34,791 bases of DNA from Ammoniphilus resinae (GCF_017873965.1 NZ_JAGGKT010000029.1:1-34791), one strand, 5' to 3'; numbered from the stretch's first letter, positions 1-6,903 are shown. The notes: a model not told the origin generated them from the sequence alone. A program made the numbers and translations.

Positions 1-210
1 TACTGTCAATTAGATGAAGGGGGAATGAGAATGCTGCAAAAAGCTTACGAAAGATTTCAATACAACGCCCGAAGCTTTTATAAATTTAAGAAACTTGCCC
101 GCACCTATGCGGATTTGGATGGATCAGAGAAGATTCGTCAAAAGGATGTAGCCGCTGCCTTAAGTGCCCGTGACTTAGATAAGGATCAAAAAGGGATGGT
201 GGTCGTATAA
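1..210 (+). CDS. comM: ComM/YifB Mg-chelatase-like AAA ATPase, C-terminal end (partial)
   Basis: The reading frame is open from the first base and ends in TAA just before dprA, so this is the last ~69 residues of a gene starting outside the window. The internal ATG at 25 is not the true start. The segment RTYADLDGSEKI, followed by a helix ending LSARDLDK, matches the C-terminal helical domain of ComM/YifB ATPases, where the family has ARTIADLxGSExI and ALxYRxLD. The ATPase core is not visible. ComM is a hexameric helicase-like protein that helps incorporate DNA taken up by transformation. It lies one base upstream of dprA, which fits a shared competence transcript. The identification depends on this tail and on the neighbour, so it is good but not certain. 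Confidence 0.75.
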   Translation, partial: YCQLDEGGMRMLQKAYERFQYNARSFYKFKKLARTYADLDGSEKIRQKDVAAALSARDLDKDQKGMVVV

Positions 211-211
211 A

Positions 212-1327
212 ATGATCGATCAAAGAGTGTACTGGATTTGGTTAACAGGGATTGCATCCATCGGACCTGTGATGCAGAAAAAGCTGCTAAGGCAGTTTGA
301 TTCACCGGAAGTTATCTTTAGAATCAATCCCAGGGAATTAGAAAAGGTACCCGGAATGGGACCGGCATTGGTGGATCGTATCCTAGCAGCGCGCTCTCTA
401 GACAAGTCTAAAAGAATGCTAGAACGAATGCTAAAAGGGAATATCGGCCTGCTTACCATCGAAGATCCCCTTTATCCCGAAAAAGTAAAACAAATTCCAA
501 AAGCACCCGTCGTTCTATATTATCGTGGGTCGATTAGGGAAAACAGTATGGGGGTGGGGGTCGTTGGAACGCGACAATGCACATCCTATGGGAAACAGGT
601 GGCTATTGAGACCGCTGCATTCCTGGCAAAGCATCAAATTCCGGTCATTAGCGGGATGGCCAAAGGCATCGATGGCTATGCACATACCGCCTGTCTAAAA
701 GCCGGGGGTTATACGATGGCTTTTTTGGGGTGTGGGGTGGATGTTTGTTACCCCAGAGAACACCAATCCTTAATGGAAGCGATTATTCAAAAAGGAGCTA
801 TTCTTTCTTCCTATCCACCAGGAACCCCTATCTATCCGCACCACTTTCATCAACGAAATTTCCTCGTCAGTGCTTGGTCTTCGAAGATTTTGGTAGTCGA
901 AGCAGGGGAAAAAAGCGGCACATGGAGTACTGTCAATCATGCGCGCCTGTTAGAACGTGAAATTTGGGCTGTACCAAACAATATCTACGATCTGGAAAGC
1001 CGAGGAACAAATCAAATGATTGCAAACGGTGCCTCCATCTTTCTCAACCCCCAACAGCTCATCCCGGTCTCCCACGTAAAAGAACCCCGAAGAACGACCA
1101 TCCATTCAACTTCCATATTGGAGAATTCCATGAAATTTATCCGTGAAGGTTCGTTTACTTCATTTGAAAAAGGGATCGTCGAGCAATTGGAAACTACTCC
1201 AATGTCTATTGATCAATTAGTAAAGACCATGAAGCGCAGCCATTCCGAAATCATCGAAACACTTTCCCTGCTTGAGCTAGAGTCAGTCATTCGAATTAAA
1301 CCGAATCAAACGGTTGAACTCATATAG
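212..1327 (+). CDS. dprA: DNA-processing protein DprA (Smf)
   Basis: DprA binds incoming single-stranded DNA in the cytoplasm and loads RecA during natural transformation. Its 371 residues show the family order: a helix-hairpin-helix-like N-terminus (VPGMGPALVDRIL, 46-58), a Rossmann fold starting VGVVGTRQ (115-122), then VISGMAKGIDGYAH (145-158), FLGCGVDVCYP (171-181), YPPGTPIYPHHFHQRN (201-216), VVEAGEKSG (228-236) and SRGTN (263-267), and a winged-helix tail (about 320-371). The segment after SGTWST differs from the usual S-G-S-L-I-T-A form, a modest divergence. It starts one base after comM. In many relatives topA follows dprA; here a SANT-like gene and accessory DNA follow. Confidence 0.95.
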   Translation: MIDQRVYWIWLTGIASIGPVMQKKLLRQFDSPEVIFRINPRELEKVPGMGPALVDRILAARSLDKSKRMLERMLKGNIGLLTIEDPLYPEKVKQIPKAPVVLYYRGSIRENSMGVGVVGTRQCTSYGKQVAIETAAFLAKHQIPVISGMAKGIDGYAHTACLKAGGYTMAFLGCGVDVCYPREHQSLMEAIIQKGAILSSYPPGTPIYPHHFHQRNFLVSAWSSKILVVEAGEKSGTWSTVNHARLLEREIWAVPNNIYDLESRGTNQMIANGASIFLNPQQLIPVSHVKEPRRTTIHSTSILENSMKFIREGSFTSFEKGIVEQLETTPMSIDQLVKTMKRSHSEIIETLSLLELESVIRIKPNQTVELI

Positions 1328-1350
1328 AAGTGGATAAAGGAGGACAGGAA

Positions 1351-1710
1351 ATGGAAATTCGTCGTGCACTTGAGATCATAGGTCATCTTGCCCAAGCGCA
1401 AGATCCCTATACAAGTCAAGAGTTACCGAAAACAAGCCCCTTCCATCAGGAGGAAACGATAAAGGCCCTCCATCTTGCTCTAGATGGAGTGAAAGTTTTG
1501 GGGTATAAAATGAAACGAGCCGCTGAACTGCCACCCAACTCCGGAAAGCCTTGGGTGCCCCTGGAAGATCAGGAATTGATCAGGGCTTATAAATGTGGAC
1601 ACCACATACAGGAAATAGCCAAGAAACACCAAAGGACAGAAGGGGCGATTATGTCTAGGCTGGTTAAGTTAGGGGTGATTCGAATGCCCCCCCGTGATGG
1701 GTTGAAATAA
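1351..1710 (+). CDS. Small SANT/Myb-like HTH protein
   Basis: A 119-residue basic protein. The ATG at 1351 is chosen over an upstream in-frame GTG at 1330 because AAAGGAGG lies 7 bases before it. The C-terminal half, PNSGKPWVPLEDQELIRAY then IQEIAKKHQRTEGAIMSRL, is the pattern of the small SANT/Myb-type helix-turn-helix found at the ends of many bacterial proteins. DNA binding is inferred. It follows dprA by 23 bases, in the same direction and probably on the same transcript. Its last ~75 codons occur again at 6968-7228, which may mark an insertion next to this gene. Its role is unknown. Confidence 0.75.
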   Translation: MEIRRALEIIGHLAQAQDPYTSQELPKTSPFHQEETIKALHLALDGVKVLGYKMKRAAELPPNSGKPWVPLEDQELIRAYKCGHHIQEIAKKHQRTEGAIMSRLVKLGVIRMPPRDGLK

Positions 1711-1721
1711 ATTCGTGGTAT
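1461..1721 (+). repeat. Long direct repeat, left copy (3' part of the SANT-like gene)
   Basis: This 261-bp stretch recurs in the same orientation at 6968-7228 with a constant offset of 5507 bases and no indels. By eye about 17 positions differ, 12 of them in the last ~40 bases of coding sequence. It covers the 3' part of the SANT-like gene and its stop. The two copies bracket ~5.2 kb of accessory DNA. Confidence 0.9.
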
Positions 1722-1758
1722 CATAAGAACAAGGATATGGATAAAGGGCGTGAATCAA

Positions 1759-1917
1759 ATGGAAATAATAGAAGCTAAATTGGACCTCATTTTCGAGCAA
1801 CTGAAAGAGTTGAATCATATGATCGCAGACGGCGAAGCACTGTCGCGCTTCCCCTTCGACAGGGGTCAGACCCCTGTCGAAACACTCCCATCATTTCCAT
1901 GTGGGACATCAGTATGA
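1759..1917 (+). CDS. Small ORF running into the hairpin repeat
   Basis: A 52-codon frame starts MEIIEAKLDLIFEQLKEL, a plausible amphipathic helix, and ends TGA at 1915. A weak GGG-containing ribosome binding site precedes it. From about residue 21 the frame is encoded by the repeat at 1820-1882, so the C-terminal half is probably not native. It may be the intact start of a small coiled-coil protein gene interrupted by the repeat. No function is recognised. Confidence 0.35.
   Translation: MEIIEAKLDLIFEQLKELNHMIADGEALSRFPFDRGQTPVETLPSFPCGTSV
1820..1882 (+). repeat. REP-like two-hairpin element, copy A
   Basis: The ~60-base element contains GGCGAAGC...GCTTCCCC (hairpin 1), then a near-palindrome made of TTCGACAGGGGTC, one base, and GACCCCTGTCGAA (hairpin 2), which here pairs perfectly. 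Relatives in the same orientation lie near 2826, 5269, 5813 and 6904. Copy A pairs A with T at the position where copy B pairs T with A, so pairing is kept. Confidence 0.8.
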
Positions 1918-2111
1918 CTAGTCTTATTCTTAACTTTTGGGAGAGGTGTCAAGAGGTTGCTTAAGCACTATCGCCGATGCTCTTCCAGAAGAGGGAAACC
2001 GTACCTGTTAATCGTCAACGGCAAAGTGTTAGCTTGGCGAAGGTGGGCATTGAATTATTAGTTCGATCGTGCTAAATTTGCCTATACCGAACAAAACTAA
2101 TCATCGCGAAG

Positions 2112-2147
2112 AAGACGCCGGGGAAGATGCCCGGCGTCTTTCTTTTT
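2112..2147 (+). terminator. Strong rho-independent terminator
   Basis: An 11-bp perfect stem (AAGACGCCGGG at 2112-2122, complement at 2130-2140) with a 7-base loop is followed by TTCTTTTTG. It would end rightward transcription from the dprA/SANT side. It also lies just past the end of the leftward VOC gene and could serve both. Confidence 0.85.
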
Positions 2148-2179
2148 GAACCCTAGTACGAGCGTGCTCTCCGTTAGCC

Positions 2180-2596
2180 TTAACCTTGTGCCGCATCCAT
2201 GTTCATGTAGTTAATGGCCCACAGATGGCCGTCCAAGTCCACGAAGCCCCAATGATACATGAACCCATGATCTTCAGGTTCAGCATGCAATTTCCCGCCC
2301 AAGGAGACCGCGGTATTCACGATTTCATCGACCTTTTCCCGGCTCTCGAAGGCCAATGCGATCGTCATCTGCGCATACTTGCTCGTATCTACGGATTTCT
2401 TCTCCGTGAGCGTATTAAAGAATGCTTGATTGATTAGCATGACCTGCAGGTTGTCGCCGATCACGATGGCTACCGAATTCTCGTTCTCGGGGAATTGCGG
2501 GTTGAGCTCGAAACCGAGTCCGGTGAAGAACGCTTTCGATTGTTCTACGTTTTTTACAGGCAGGTTGAAGCTCGTGAATGCGGACGTTAATGCCAT
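2180..2596 (-). CDS. VOC-family protein (glyoxalase/bleomycin-resistance fold)
   Basis: A 138-residue protein of the vicinal oxygen chelate superfamily. The start is the ATG at 2596, 8 bases after AGAGGTG; an upstream TTG at 2602 sits too close to that site. Visible family features are FNLPVKNVEQSKAFFTGLGF at the start, the central VIGDNLQVMLI strand, VNTAVSLGGKLHAEPEDHG, and WGFVDLDGHLWAINYM at the end. Substrate and metal use cannot be read. It is a close paralogue of the VOC domain at 27026 (shared SKAFFTGLGFE-like and VDTxKYAQxTIAL segments). It lies alone, convergent to dprA, in the possible island. Confidence 0.88.
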   Translation of the reverse strand: MALTSAFTSFNLPVKNVEQSKAFFTGLGFELNPQFPENENSVAIVIGDNLQVMLINQAFFNTLTEKKSVDTSKYAQMTIALAFESREKVDEIVNTAVSLGGKLHAEPEDHGFMYHWGFVDLDGHLWAINYMNMDAAQG

Positions 2597-2779
2597 TTTC
2601 AAAACACCTCTTCGTCAAATTAGTTTGTGTTCATTTATGCCTTCTTTTATATAGACGACAGCCGATCCGGGAATTCATCGGTCTCATGGAATCGGAAGCG
2701 TAAATTTTGAAAAATAACCTGGTATTGAGTTCGGATATCCGCTATTCCCGTAAGTTGCTTATTCTTATTGTACGGAGGG

Positions 2780-2889
2780 AGGGGTCTGACCCCATAAAGC
2801 GTTGCTTTGGTGAGGCAAAAAGGCTATGATCGCAGAAGGCGAAGCGCTCCCTCGCTTCCCCTTCGACTGGGGTCTGACCCCAGTCGAAG
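2780..2889 (+). repeat. REP-like elements: partial copy F and full copy B
   Basis: Around 2780 the core GGGGTCTGACCCC is followed by ATAAAGCGTTGCTTTGGTG, the second repeat module. At 2826-2889 a full two-hairpin copy follows, in which TTCGACTGGGGTC pairs perfectly with GACCCCAGTCGAA around a single T. The 312 bases between the VOC gene and the recombinase relic hold no other feature I can support. Confidence 0.75.
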
Positions 2890-2908
2890 TAAAGGAGCCT
2901 TTAGGCTC

Positions 2909-3157
2909 CTAGAAAAATCGTTTGTATAGCTCTCTTCGAAGCTCTCCCCGTAATTGATCATAAATTTGAGATGTTGAGGCTTTTTCATGCCCCAACATCT
3001 CCTGAATGAAATCTAATGGTACGTCGTTATCGAGTAATAGGCAAGCATAGGTGTGTCTAAACTGGTGAGGATAGACATTTACAGCAATACTTCCATGGGC
3101 TGCAATCATCTTAACTGTGTAACGGTAAAGTATGTAAAAGCGGAGGGGGACGTAAGT
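2909..3157 (-). pseudogene. Tyrosine recombinase (phage integrase) C-terminal remnant
   Basis: The frame from an upstream TAG (3158-3160) to its stop encodes only the end of the catalytic domain of an XerC/D-type recombinase. It shows YPHQFRHTYACLLL (the H-x-x-R box), LGHEKASTSQIYDQL (the G-H box followed by the catalytic Tyr), and a basic tail. The first Arg box, the core-binding domain and any plausible start are missing, so it is about one fifth of a normal integrase and cannot be active. Its place between the 261-bp repeats suggests the remains of the enzyme that mobilised this segment, which is inference. Confidence 0.8.
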
Positions 3158-3196
3158 CTAGAGGCACCGTTTTTACGAAGTTCTGTTTAATCAATT

Positions 3197-3218
3197 AGGG
3201 TACCCAGCTAGGTACCCT
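3197..3218. terminator. Weak hairpin past the monooxygenase gene
   Basis: An 8-bp perfect stem AGGGTACC/GGTACCCT with a 6-base loop lies 70 bases past the stop of the leftward monooxygenase gene. No good T-run follows on either strand, so termination is only possible. Confidence 0.35.
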
Positions 3219-3288
3219 CAAATTTCGTCTTATGAAATTCAACCTTAGGTTGAGTGGATACCCTTGCGATACAGAAGAAAAAGGATCA

Positions 3289-4887
3289 TTAGGAATTCTG
3301 AAAGGTTAGCAATGCAAGTACATTCTGAAGGTTCGTCTTGGGTTGTGCGGAAGCGCCATGCGCACGCCAAGCAATGAATCCGTCCGGTCGAATGAGAATT
3401 GCACCTTCCTCGGAAACACCATATGCGCTTGACCAACAGTTATCGATGTCCTGCAGATCCTCGTCTGGACCGAATTGATAACAATTCAGCCCCAATTTGG
3501 AGGATAAATGTAATCCCCTGGCAGCTTCAACCCACTTACCTCCGCTTGGACCAGCAAAAAGTACCCAATGGCCATTACAGATATCAATGGTGGAGAGCCG
3601 CTCACCGTTGCGTTCAACAACTAAGTGCGCCGCTCGGGACCCTGGGCATCCCGAAGGCATTCTTGGATCCTCAAATGCTTCAATAGTCGAAAATCCTTTT
3701 TCATTAATCAGCGCTCCTGATGGATACACATATCCGAAGATGACGTTCTTATCTTCCACGATCTTCACTGCTGGCGGCAGTTTCTTATTCGGGTCCTTAA
3801 ACCATGCCTGAAGCCGCGAGAGAGCCTGAGCCAAAGTATGTTCCGCCACGGGTCTGCGCTCGCTGTCGTAGGTGTCCAGTAGGCGCGGGCCCGCCGATCC
3901 ATTTATGACAGAAGCCAGTTTCCAGGCCAGATTATGCGCGTCATGAATACCGGTGTTCCCTCCGAGCCCTCCGGTAGGCGGCATGACGTGCGCTGCGTCA
4001 CCTATTATAAACGCCCGTCCTTCGCTAAATCGATCCGCCACATATGCCGCTACTTCCCATTTCCTTGCATCCACAATCCTTGCTTTGACATCCTCTCGAC
4101 CTACACCTGCACGGATTAGTTGAAGACAGTGCTCATCATTAAAGTCCTCCGGTCCTTCGCCGTGATCGGGGAAATATTGTACCGACATGGACCAGCGACC
4201 CGAATCATCGCGGGGGACCAAGGTGCCGTTAATATCTTGAAGCAAAGCAGCAGTGAAATATTGCCCATTCACCACGGGTTCCATATCCGTTTCGAAAATC
4301 ACGTTCATCCAATGTTGGAGGACACCAGGACCGTGACGACCTACTCCAATTTTTTCACGTGAATTACCGTTTACTCCATCTGCAATGATTAGGTAAGAAG
4401 CGTACACCGTCTCTTCTGCTTGAGTTGCTTGATCGCGGATACGGGCTGTTATTCCTTGTGCATCCTGCACAAAATCCATCAACTCTGTGTTAAACCGTAC
4501 ATCTGCACCATGTCGTTCGGCGTTTGCTTTTAGAATGGGTTCAAGTCGGTCTTGTTCACACTCAGCTGCAGTAGTTGGGCTAATATCGTTCATGTCGGGC
4601 CAAGCCTGTTCACCTAAGCTAACGTTCGGGTCTGCGAGATTCTTGGCGCGCAAAACTAAATTGGCCCTTTGGTCACGAGTGCGTTGCTGACGAATTTCCT
4701 GCTCGATCCCGACGCTCCGGTAGATCTCCATCGAGCGGTTCGAAATACCGCTAAATTTATACTGAATTGATGTATGTGGATGACGTTCAACCAATACGCA
4801 GTCAACGTTCTGATGTGCAAGTAACAATGCTGCTGACAAACCATTCAAGCTTCCACCAATAATTAGAACCGATGTGTTTGTTGTCAT
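3289..4887 (-). CDS. FAD-dependent aromatic-type monooxygenase (class A)
   Basis: A 532-residue soluble flavoprotein. The ATG at 4887 follows GGGAGG by about 9 bases; the longer frame to 4920 is not needed. Class A monooxygenase marks are the N-terminal dinucleotide fold (LIIGGSLNGLSAALLLA, then LVER), the middle DG motif (YLIIADGVNGNSREKIGV) and the GD motif with FAD ribityl contacts (FIIGDAAHVMPPTGGLGGNT). The C-terminal ~130 residues resemble the thioredoxin-like tail of phenol hydroxylase/TfdB/RdmE-type enzymes. Such enzymes use NAD(P)H and O2 to hydroxylate phenols or polyketides; the substrate here is unknown. It stands alone in the possible island with no pathway partners. Confidence 0.88.
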   Translation of the reverse strand: MTTNTSVLIIGGSLNGLSAALLLAHQNVDCVLVERHPHTSIQYKFSGISNRSMEIYRSVGIEQEIRQQRTRDQRANLVLRAKNLADPNVSLGEQAWPDMNDISPTTAAECEQDRLEPILKANAERHGADVRFNTELMDFVQDAQGITARIRDQATQAEETVYASYLIIADGVNGNSREKIGVGRHGPGVLQHWMNVIFETDMEPVVNGQYFTAALLQDINGTLVPRDDSGRWSMSVQYFPDHGEGPEDFNDEHCLQLIRAGVGREDVKARIVDARKWEVAAYVADRFSEGRAFIIGDAAHVMPPTGGLGGNTGIHDAHNLAWKLASVINGSAGPRLLDTYDSERRPVAEHTLAQALSRLQAWFKDPNKKLPPAVKIVEDKNVIFGYVYPSGALINEKGFSTIEAFEDPRMPSGCPGSRAAHLVVERNGERLSTIDICNGHWVLFAGPSGGKWVEAARGLHLSSKLGLNCYQFGPDEDLQDIDNCWSSAYGVSEEGAILIRPDGFIAWRAHGASAQPKTNLQNVLALLTFQNS

Positions 4888-5137
4888 AATATGAACCTCC
4901 CTTGTCCATTGATTTGTCAATCCATTCGGGAATTATTGTATCCGGTATCTCACAATTAACCCTCCCTGAGAATGTTTCACTTTCGTCCGTAATTAAGGTT
5001 AATTCCTATTTCTAAATCAACTCTTAACGAAATCTAAAAAAAGTATAAAAACTTAGCAGATTAACTAGCGCGATGAAAAAATTGGAAATAGGAAATGCCC
5101 CTGAAAATCTTGAAATCTTCAATTGTAAGGAGCAATA

Positions 5138-5178
5138 AAAGAAGCAAGGACATACCCCCTTGCTTCTTTCTCATTAGT
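5138..5178. terminator. Bidirectional terminator-like hairpin
   Basis: AAAGAAGCAAGG (5138-5149) pairs perfectly over 12 bp with CCTTGCTTCTTT (5158-5169) around an 8-base loop. Both flanks are T-rich on the relevant strand (TTTCTC rightward, TTTTATTG leftward). No gene obviously ends here, so the transcript it serves is unclear. Confidence 0.7.
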
Positions 5179-5268
5179 CAAGCTTTGTTGTGCTAATTAT
5201 AATGTTATTTAATCCGTGATTTAAGGTTTACTCCATGTTATCGGAGCAACTTTACCTGAACCATATTT

Positions 5269-5360
5269 TTGACCGCAGACGGCGAAGCGCTTCCGTACTT
5301 CACCTCACTAACGGGGTCTGACCCCATCATCGAGCTAAAGCGTTAGTTTTGCGAAGTTTA
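5269..5360 (+). repeat. REP-like element, divergent copy C with AAAGCGTTAG module
   Basis: It begins CCGCAGACGGCGAAGCGCTT like the other copies but has a rearranged middle. GGGGTCTGACCCC is flanked by non-pairing arms and then joined to GCTAAAGCGTTAGTTTTGCG. It shows that the two repeat modules can be adjacent. Confidence 0.7.
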
Positions 5361-5505
5361 ACACTGACTAGGTTTTGGTTCTATTATTTCGTAAAATGAG
5401 GTATTGACCAAAGAAGATAGATAAGGTTAGTAGAAAATATAGACATTGCTGAGGCGGTTTGCTAGGATGAAAGAAGCAATTACATAAAGCAGGGTCGGCG
5501 GTTGG

Positions 5506-5530
5506 CCACTCCCCGAAAGAAGGGAGGTGG
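5506..5530 (+). promoter_or_regulatory. Hairpin that hides the toxin ribosome binding site
   Basis: CCACTCCCC (5506-5514) can pair with GGGAGGTGG (5522-5530), which is the ribosome binding site of the small toxin gene. This gives 9 positions with one mismatch and one wobble around a 7-base loop. Occlusion of the Shine-Dalgarno sequence is a known control in BsrG-type and other type I toxin mRNAs. Here it is inferred from complementarity alone. Confidence 0.6.
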
Positions 5531-5534
5531 TAAG

Positions 5535-5636
5535 ATGACGGCGTATGAAGCAATGATGGTAGCACTCACATCAAATCTAGTTTTGATAGGAGTCATAACA
5601 ATTGTGATAGCGATCGTCGTACAAAGAAGAAAGTAA
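5535..5636 (+). CDS. Type I toxin peptide (BsrG/TxpA holin-like family)
   Basis: A 33-residue peptide, MTAYEAMMVA followed by one hydrophobic membrane helix (about residues 9-29) and the basic end VVQRRK. It is preceded by a very strong GGGAGGTGG site. The start M-T-x-Y-E-x-M/L-M, the single membrane helix and the Lys/Arg tail match the putative holin-like toxins of Bacillales such as BsrG (which begins MTVYESLMIM) and TxpA. These damage the membrane or envelope when their antisense RNA is lost. The downstream hairpins and a leftward promoter at 5787-5815 give the expected partner RNA. It lies in the possible island, where it could stabilise inheritance. Family assignment is good; toxicity is untested. 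Confidence 0.8.
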   Translation: MTAYEAMMVALTSNLVLIGVITIVIAIVVQRRK

Positions 5637-5680
5637 CCGCCCGGCTCCCCTCCAAGAGATTTGGGTAGTTACTTTTTTCT
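5633..5680. terminator. Hairpin at the toxin stop, also the antisense terminator
   Basis: GTAACCGCCC (5633-5642, overlapping the toxin stop codon) pairs imperfectly with GGGTAGTTAC (5663-5672). Rightward it is followed by TTTTTTCTTG, and leftward by TTTCTTCTTTG. It is therefore a likely 3' end for the antisense RNA and perhaps a minor one for the toxin mRNA. Confidence 0.6.
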
Positions 5681-5732
5681 TGTTGCTGCTTAACTTTTGG
5701 GTCGGCCGCACTTCATGCGGCATGTAATTGCG

Positions 5733-5766
5733 GTCAGGTGTTAGCAGCACCTGACTTCTTTTTATT
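5733..5766 (+). terminator. Main terminator of the toxin mRNA
   Basis: An 8-bp perfect stem GTCAGGTG/CACCTGAC (5733-5740, 5748-5755) with a 7-base loop is followed by TTCTTTTTATTT. It sits ~100 bases past the toxin stop, leaving a long 3' region for antisense pairing. Confidence 0.8.
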
Positions 5767-5786
5767 TCTACACATTTTATAATTAT

Positions 5787-5815
5787 ATTATACATAAGAA
5801 TTCAAGTTTGATCAA
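5787..5815 (-). promoter_or_regulatory. Near-consensus sigma-A promoter for the antisense RNA
   Basis: On the minus strand TTGATC (5815-5810) and TATAAT (5792-5787) are separated by exactly 17 bases. The promoter faces the toxin gene, and no protein gene lies directly downstream in that direction. Confidence 0.7.
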
Positions 5816-5877
5816 GATCGCAGACGGCGAAGCGCTACCGCACTTCCCCTTCGGCAGGGGTCTGACCCCAGTCGAAG
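5813..5877 (+). repeat. REP-like two-hairpin element, copy D
   Basis: It carries the same order as copy A: GATCGCAGACGGCGAAGCGC, then the palindrome around GGGGTCTGACCCC. One mismatch lies in each stem. It abuts the antisense promoter. Confidence 0.8.
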
Positions 5878-5981
5878 AGTGAACACAAGAAAGGGTCTTC
5901 CTGTTCTTTAGCACCATTATTTCATAAAAGAATTTGCGAAACGTTAGGCTTTTCCGATAGAATTCGTAAACTAGATAAACT

Positions 5982-6012
5982 AAAAAACCACTAGTCTTCA
6001 GCGGTAGTGGTT
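5982..6012 (-). terminator. Terminator of the nucleotidyltransferase operon
   Basis: On the minus strand AACCACTA pairs with TAGTGGTT (arms at 6005-6012 and 5987-5994), followed by TTTTTAG. It lies 6 bases past the stop of the leftward gene. Confidence 0.75.
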
Positions 6013-6017
6013 AGAAT

Positions 6018-6581
6018 TTATTCTTCAATTTGTGATATCCAGTTTTCTAATTCAATTTCTTCAAGTTTAGTTTCAACGGACTGACGCATGTAGGTAAGAT
6101 CCACTCGTTCATAATTATTTGCTAACAATTTGAATCCCCAAATCTTATCTTCGGATGATCTCCAATGTACTGAAGCTCTTAGCCTATCCATTATAATATC
6201 TTCAATGGAGATCACATACACATACTTATCATCGTCAATGGCTAACTTAATATCCCTATTATAGTCGCCTGCTAAATAATTATCAGGGATTTCAATAGCA
6301 ATTTCAACTTTTTCATGATAAAAATGCCTATCCTCTTTCTCAAAGCCAAGTTTAAATAGTAAATCAGCTATTTTCATGTAGCCATCTGAAACAAAATCTA
6401 TATCTCTAGTTGTATAATCACTTTGAGTATAAATTTCAACAGACAGCCCCCCAACAACAATGGGGTGGATATTGTCCTTTTCCAAGAGCTTTGTTATTAT
6501 AGCCGCAGTATTAATCATAGCATCATACTTTGGAGCATCTACTAGTTTTTCAATTTCTACTCTGGCTTCGTTAATGTCCAT
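6018..6581 (-). CDS. Nucleotidyltransferase-fold protein (AbiEii/MNT-like)
   Basis: A 187-residue protein starting 8 bases after its small partner gene. Residues about 40-66 read PIVVGGLSVEIY then TTRDIDFV, the GG-x-S...D-x-D arrangement of the polymerase-beta-type nucleotidyltransferase fold, with Asp-x-Asp as likely metal ligands. A later helix-rich part (IEDIIMDRLRASVHW) resembles stand-alone nucleotidyltransferases that act as toxins or modifiers in two-gene modules. The preceding small basic gene and compact operon suggest a toxin-antitoxin or defence pair, with this as the enzyme. The third acidic residue cannot be placed with confidence. The fold is reasonably secure; the target and role are unknown. 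Confidence 0.7.
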   Translation of the reverse strand: MDINEARVEIEKLVDAPKYDAMINTAAIITKLLEKDNIHPIVVGGLSVEIYTQSDYTTRDIDFVSDGYMKIADLLFKLGFEKEDRHFYHEKVEIAIEIPDNYLAGDYNRDIKLAIDDDKYVYVISIEDIIMDRLRASVHWRSSEDKIWGFKLLANNYERVDLTYMRQSVETKLEEIELENWISQIEE

Positions 6582-6589
6582 TTTCCCTC

Positions 6590-6799
6590 TTATTTTTTCG
6601 AAAACATGGAAAGAATTTTAGCTTCAGTTGGGTGCTTAGGTCTAATTCTTCCCTTTTGTAAATCAGATTCTAATACAGTTTGTTCAAATCTGTGTATAAT
6701 CGATTTGCGTTTTAAAGAATTTGCTCTAATGCTACTTTCAAGATCTCTCAATGACAAAGTAGCCATTTTTGATTCACCCTTCCGTTTACCTTTAGCCAT
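6590..6799 (-). CDS. Small basic protein, first gene of the nucleotidyltransferase pair
   Basis: A 69-residue, strongly basic protein. The ATG at 6799 (MAKGKRKGESK) follows AGAGGGTG by 7 bases, and a longer frame to 6820 lacks support. It begins with a Lys/Arg-rich stretch, then a probable helical segment SLRDLESSIRANSLKRKSII. It has no recognised domain. It is translated just before the nucleotidyltransferase, 8 bases away, so the two form an operon. By position it could be the antitoxin or a DNA/RNA-binding partner, which is inference. Confidence 0.65.
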   Translation of the reverse strand: MAKGKRKGESKMATLSLRDLESSIRANSLKRKSIIHRFEQTVLESDLQKGRIRPKHPTEAKILSMFSKK

Positions 6800-6903
6800 A
6801 TTGTAACACCCTCTCTGCACTTAGTAAATGTTATTAGTATATGCAGAAAGAGAATGATGTAAACGGATCTAGAACGTTTAAGCAGCTTTTGTTATACAGC
6901 TCT

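Larger units (their letters stand above)
4888..5400. other. Intergenic region with orphan hairpin and repeat
   Basis: No gene is supported between the monooxygenase start and the toxin locus. It holds the 5' region of the leftward monooxygenase gene, an orphan 12-bp hairpin at 5138-5169 and a divergent hairpin repeat at 5269-5360. Confidence 0.6.
5633..5780 (-). ncRNA. Predicted antisense antitoxin RNA
   Basis: The leftward promoter at 5787-5815 would start a transcript near 5780 that crosses the whole 3' untranslated part of the toxin mRNA. It would stop at the hairpin overlapping the toxin stop codon, giving roughly 150 nt. Antitoxins overlapping the 3' end of the toxin mRNA are the known arrangement for SR4/bsrG and RatA/txpA in Bacillus subtilis. 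The region folds into a perfect hairpin GCCGCA/TGCGGC (5705-5721) and the terminator stem at 5733-5755, either of which could give a kissing loop. The RNA is predicted only from the promoter, terminator and layout. Confidence 0.6.

Noticed and set aside
5368-5565. Leftward 65-codon frame across the toxin start
   Set aside because: It has no ribosome binding site, runs antisense to the hairpin and toxin start, and shows no protein-like pattern.
5577-5795. Leftward 72-codon frame over the toxin 3' region
   Set aside because: It coincides with the predicted antisense RNA, lacks a start signal and passes through terminator stems; an RNA is the better reading.
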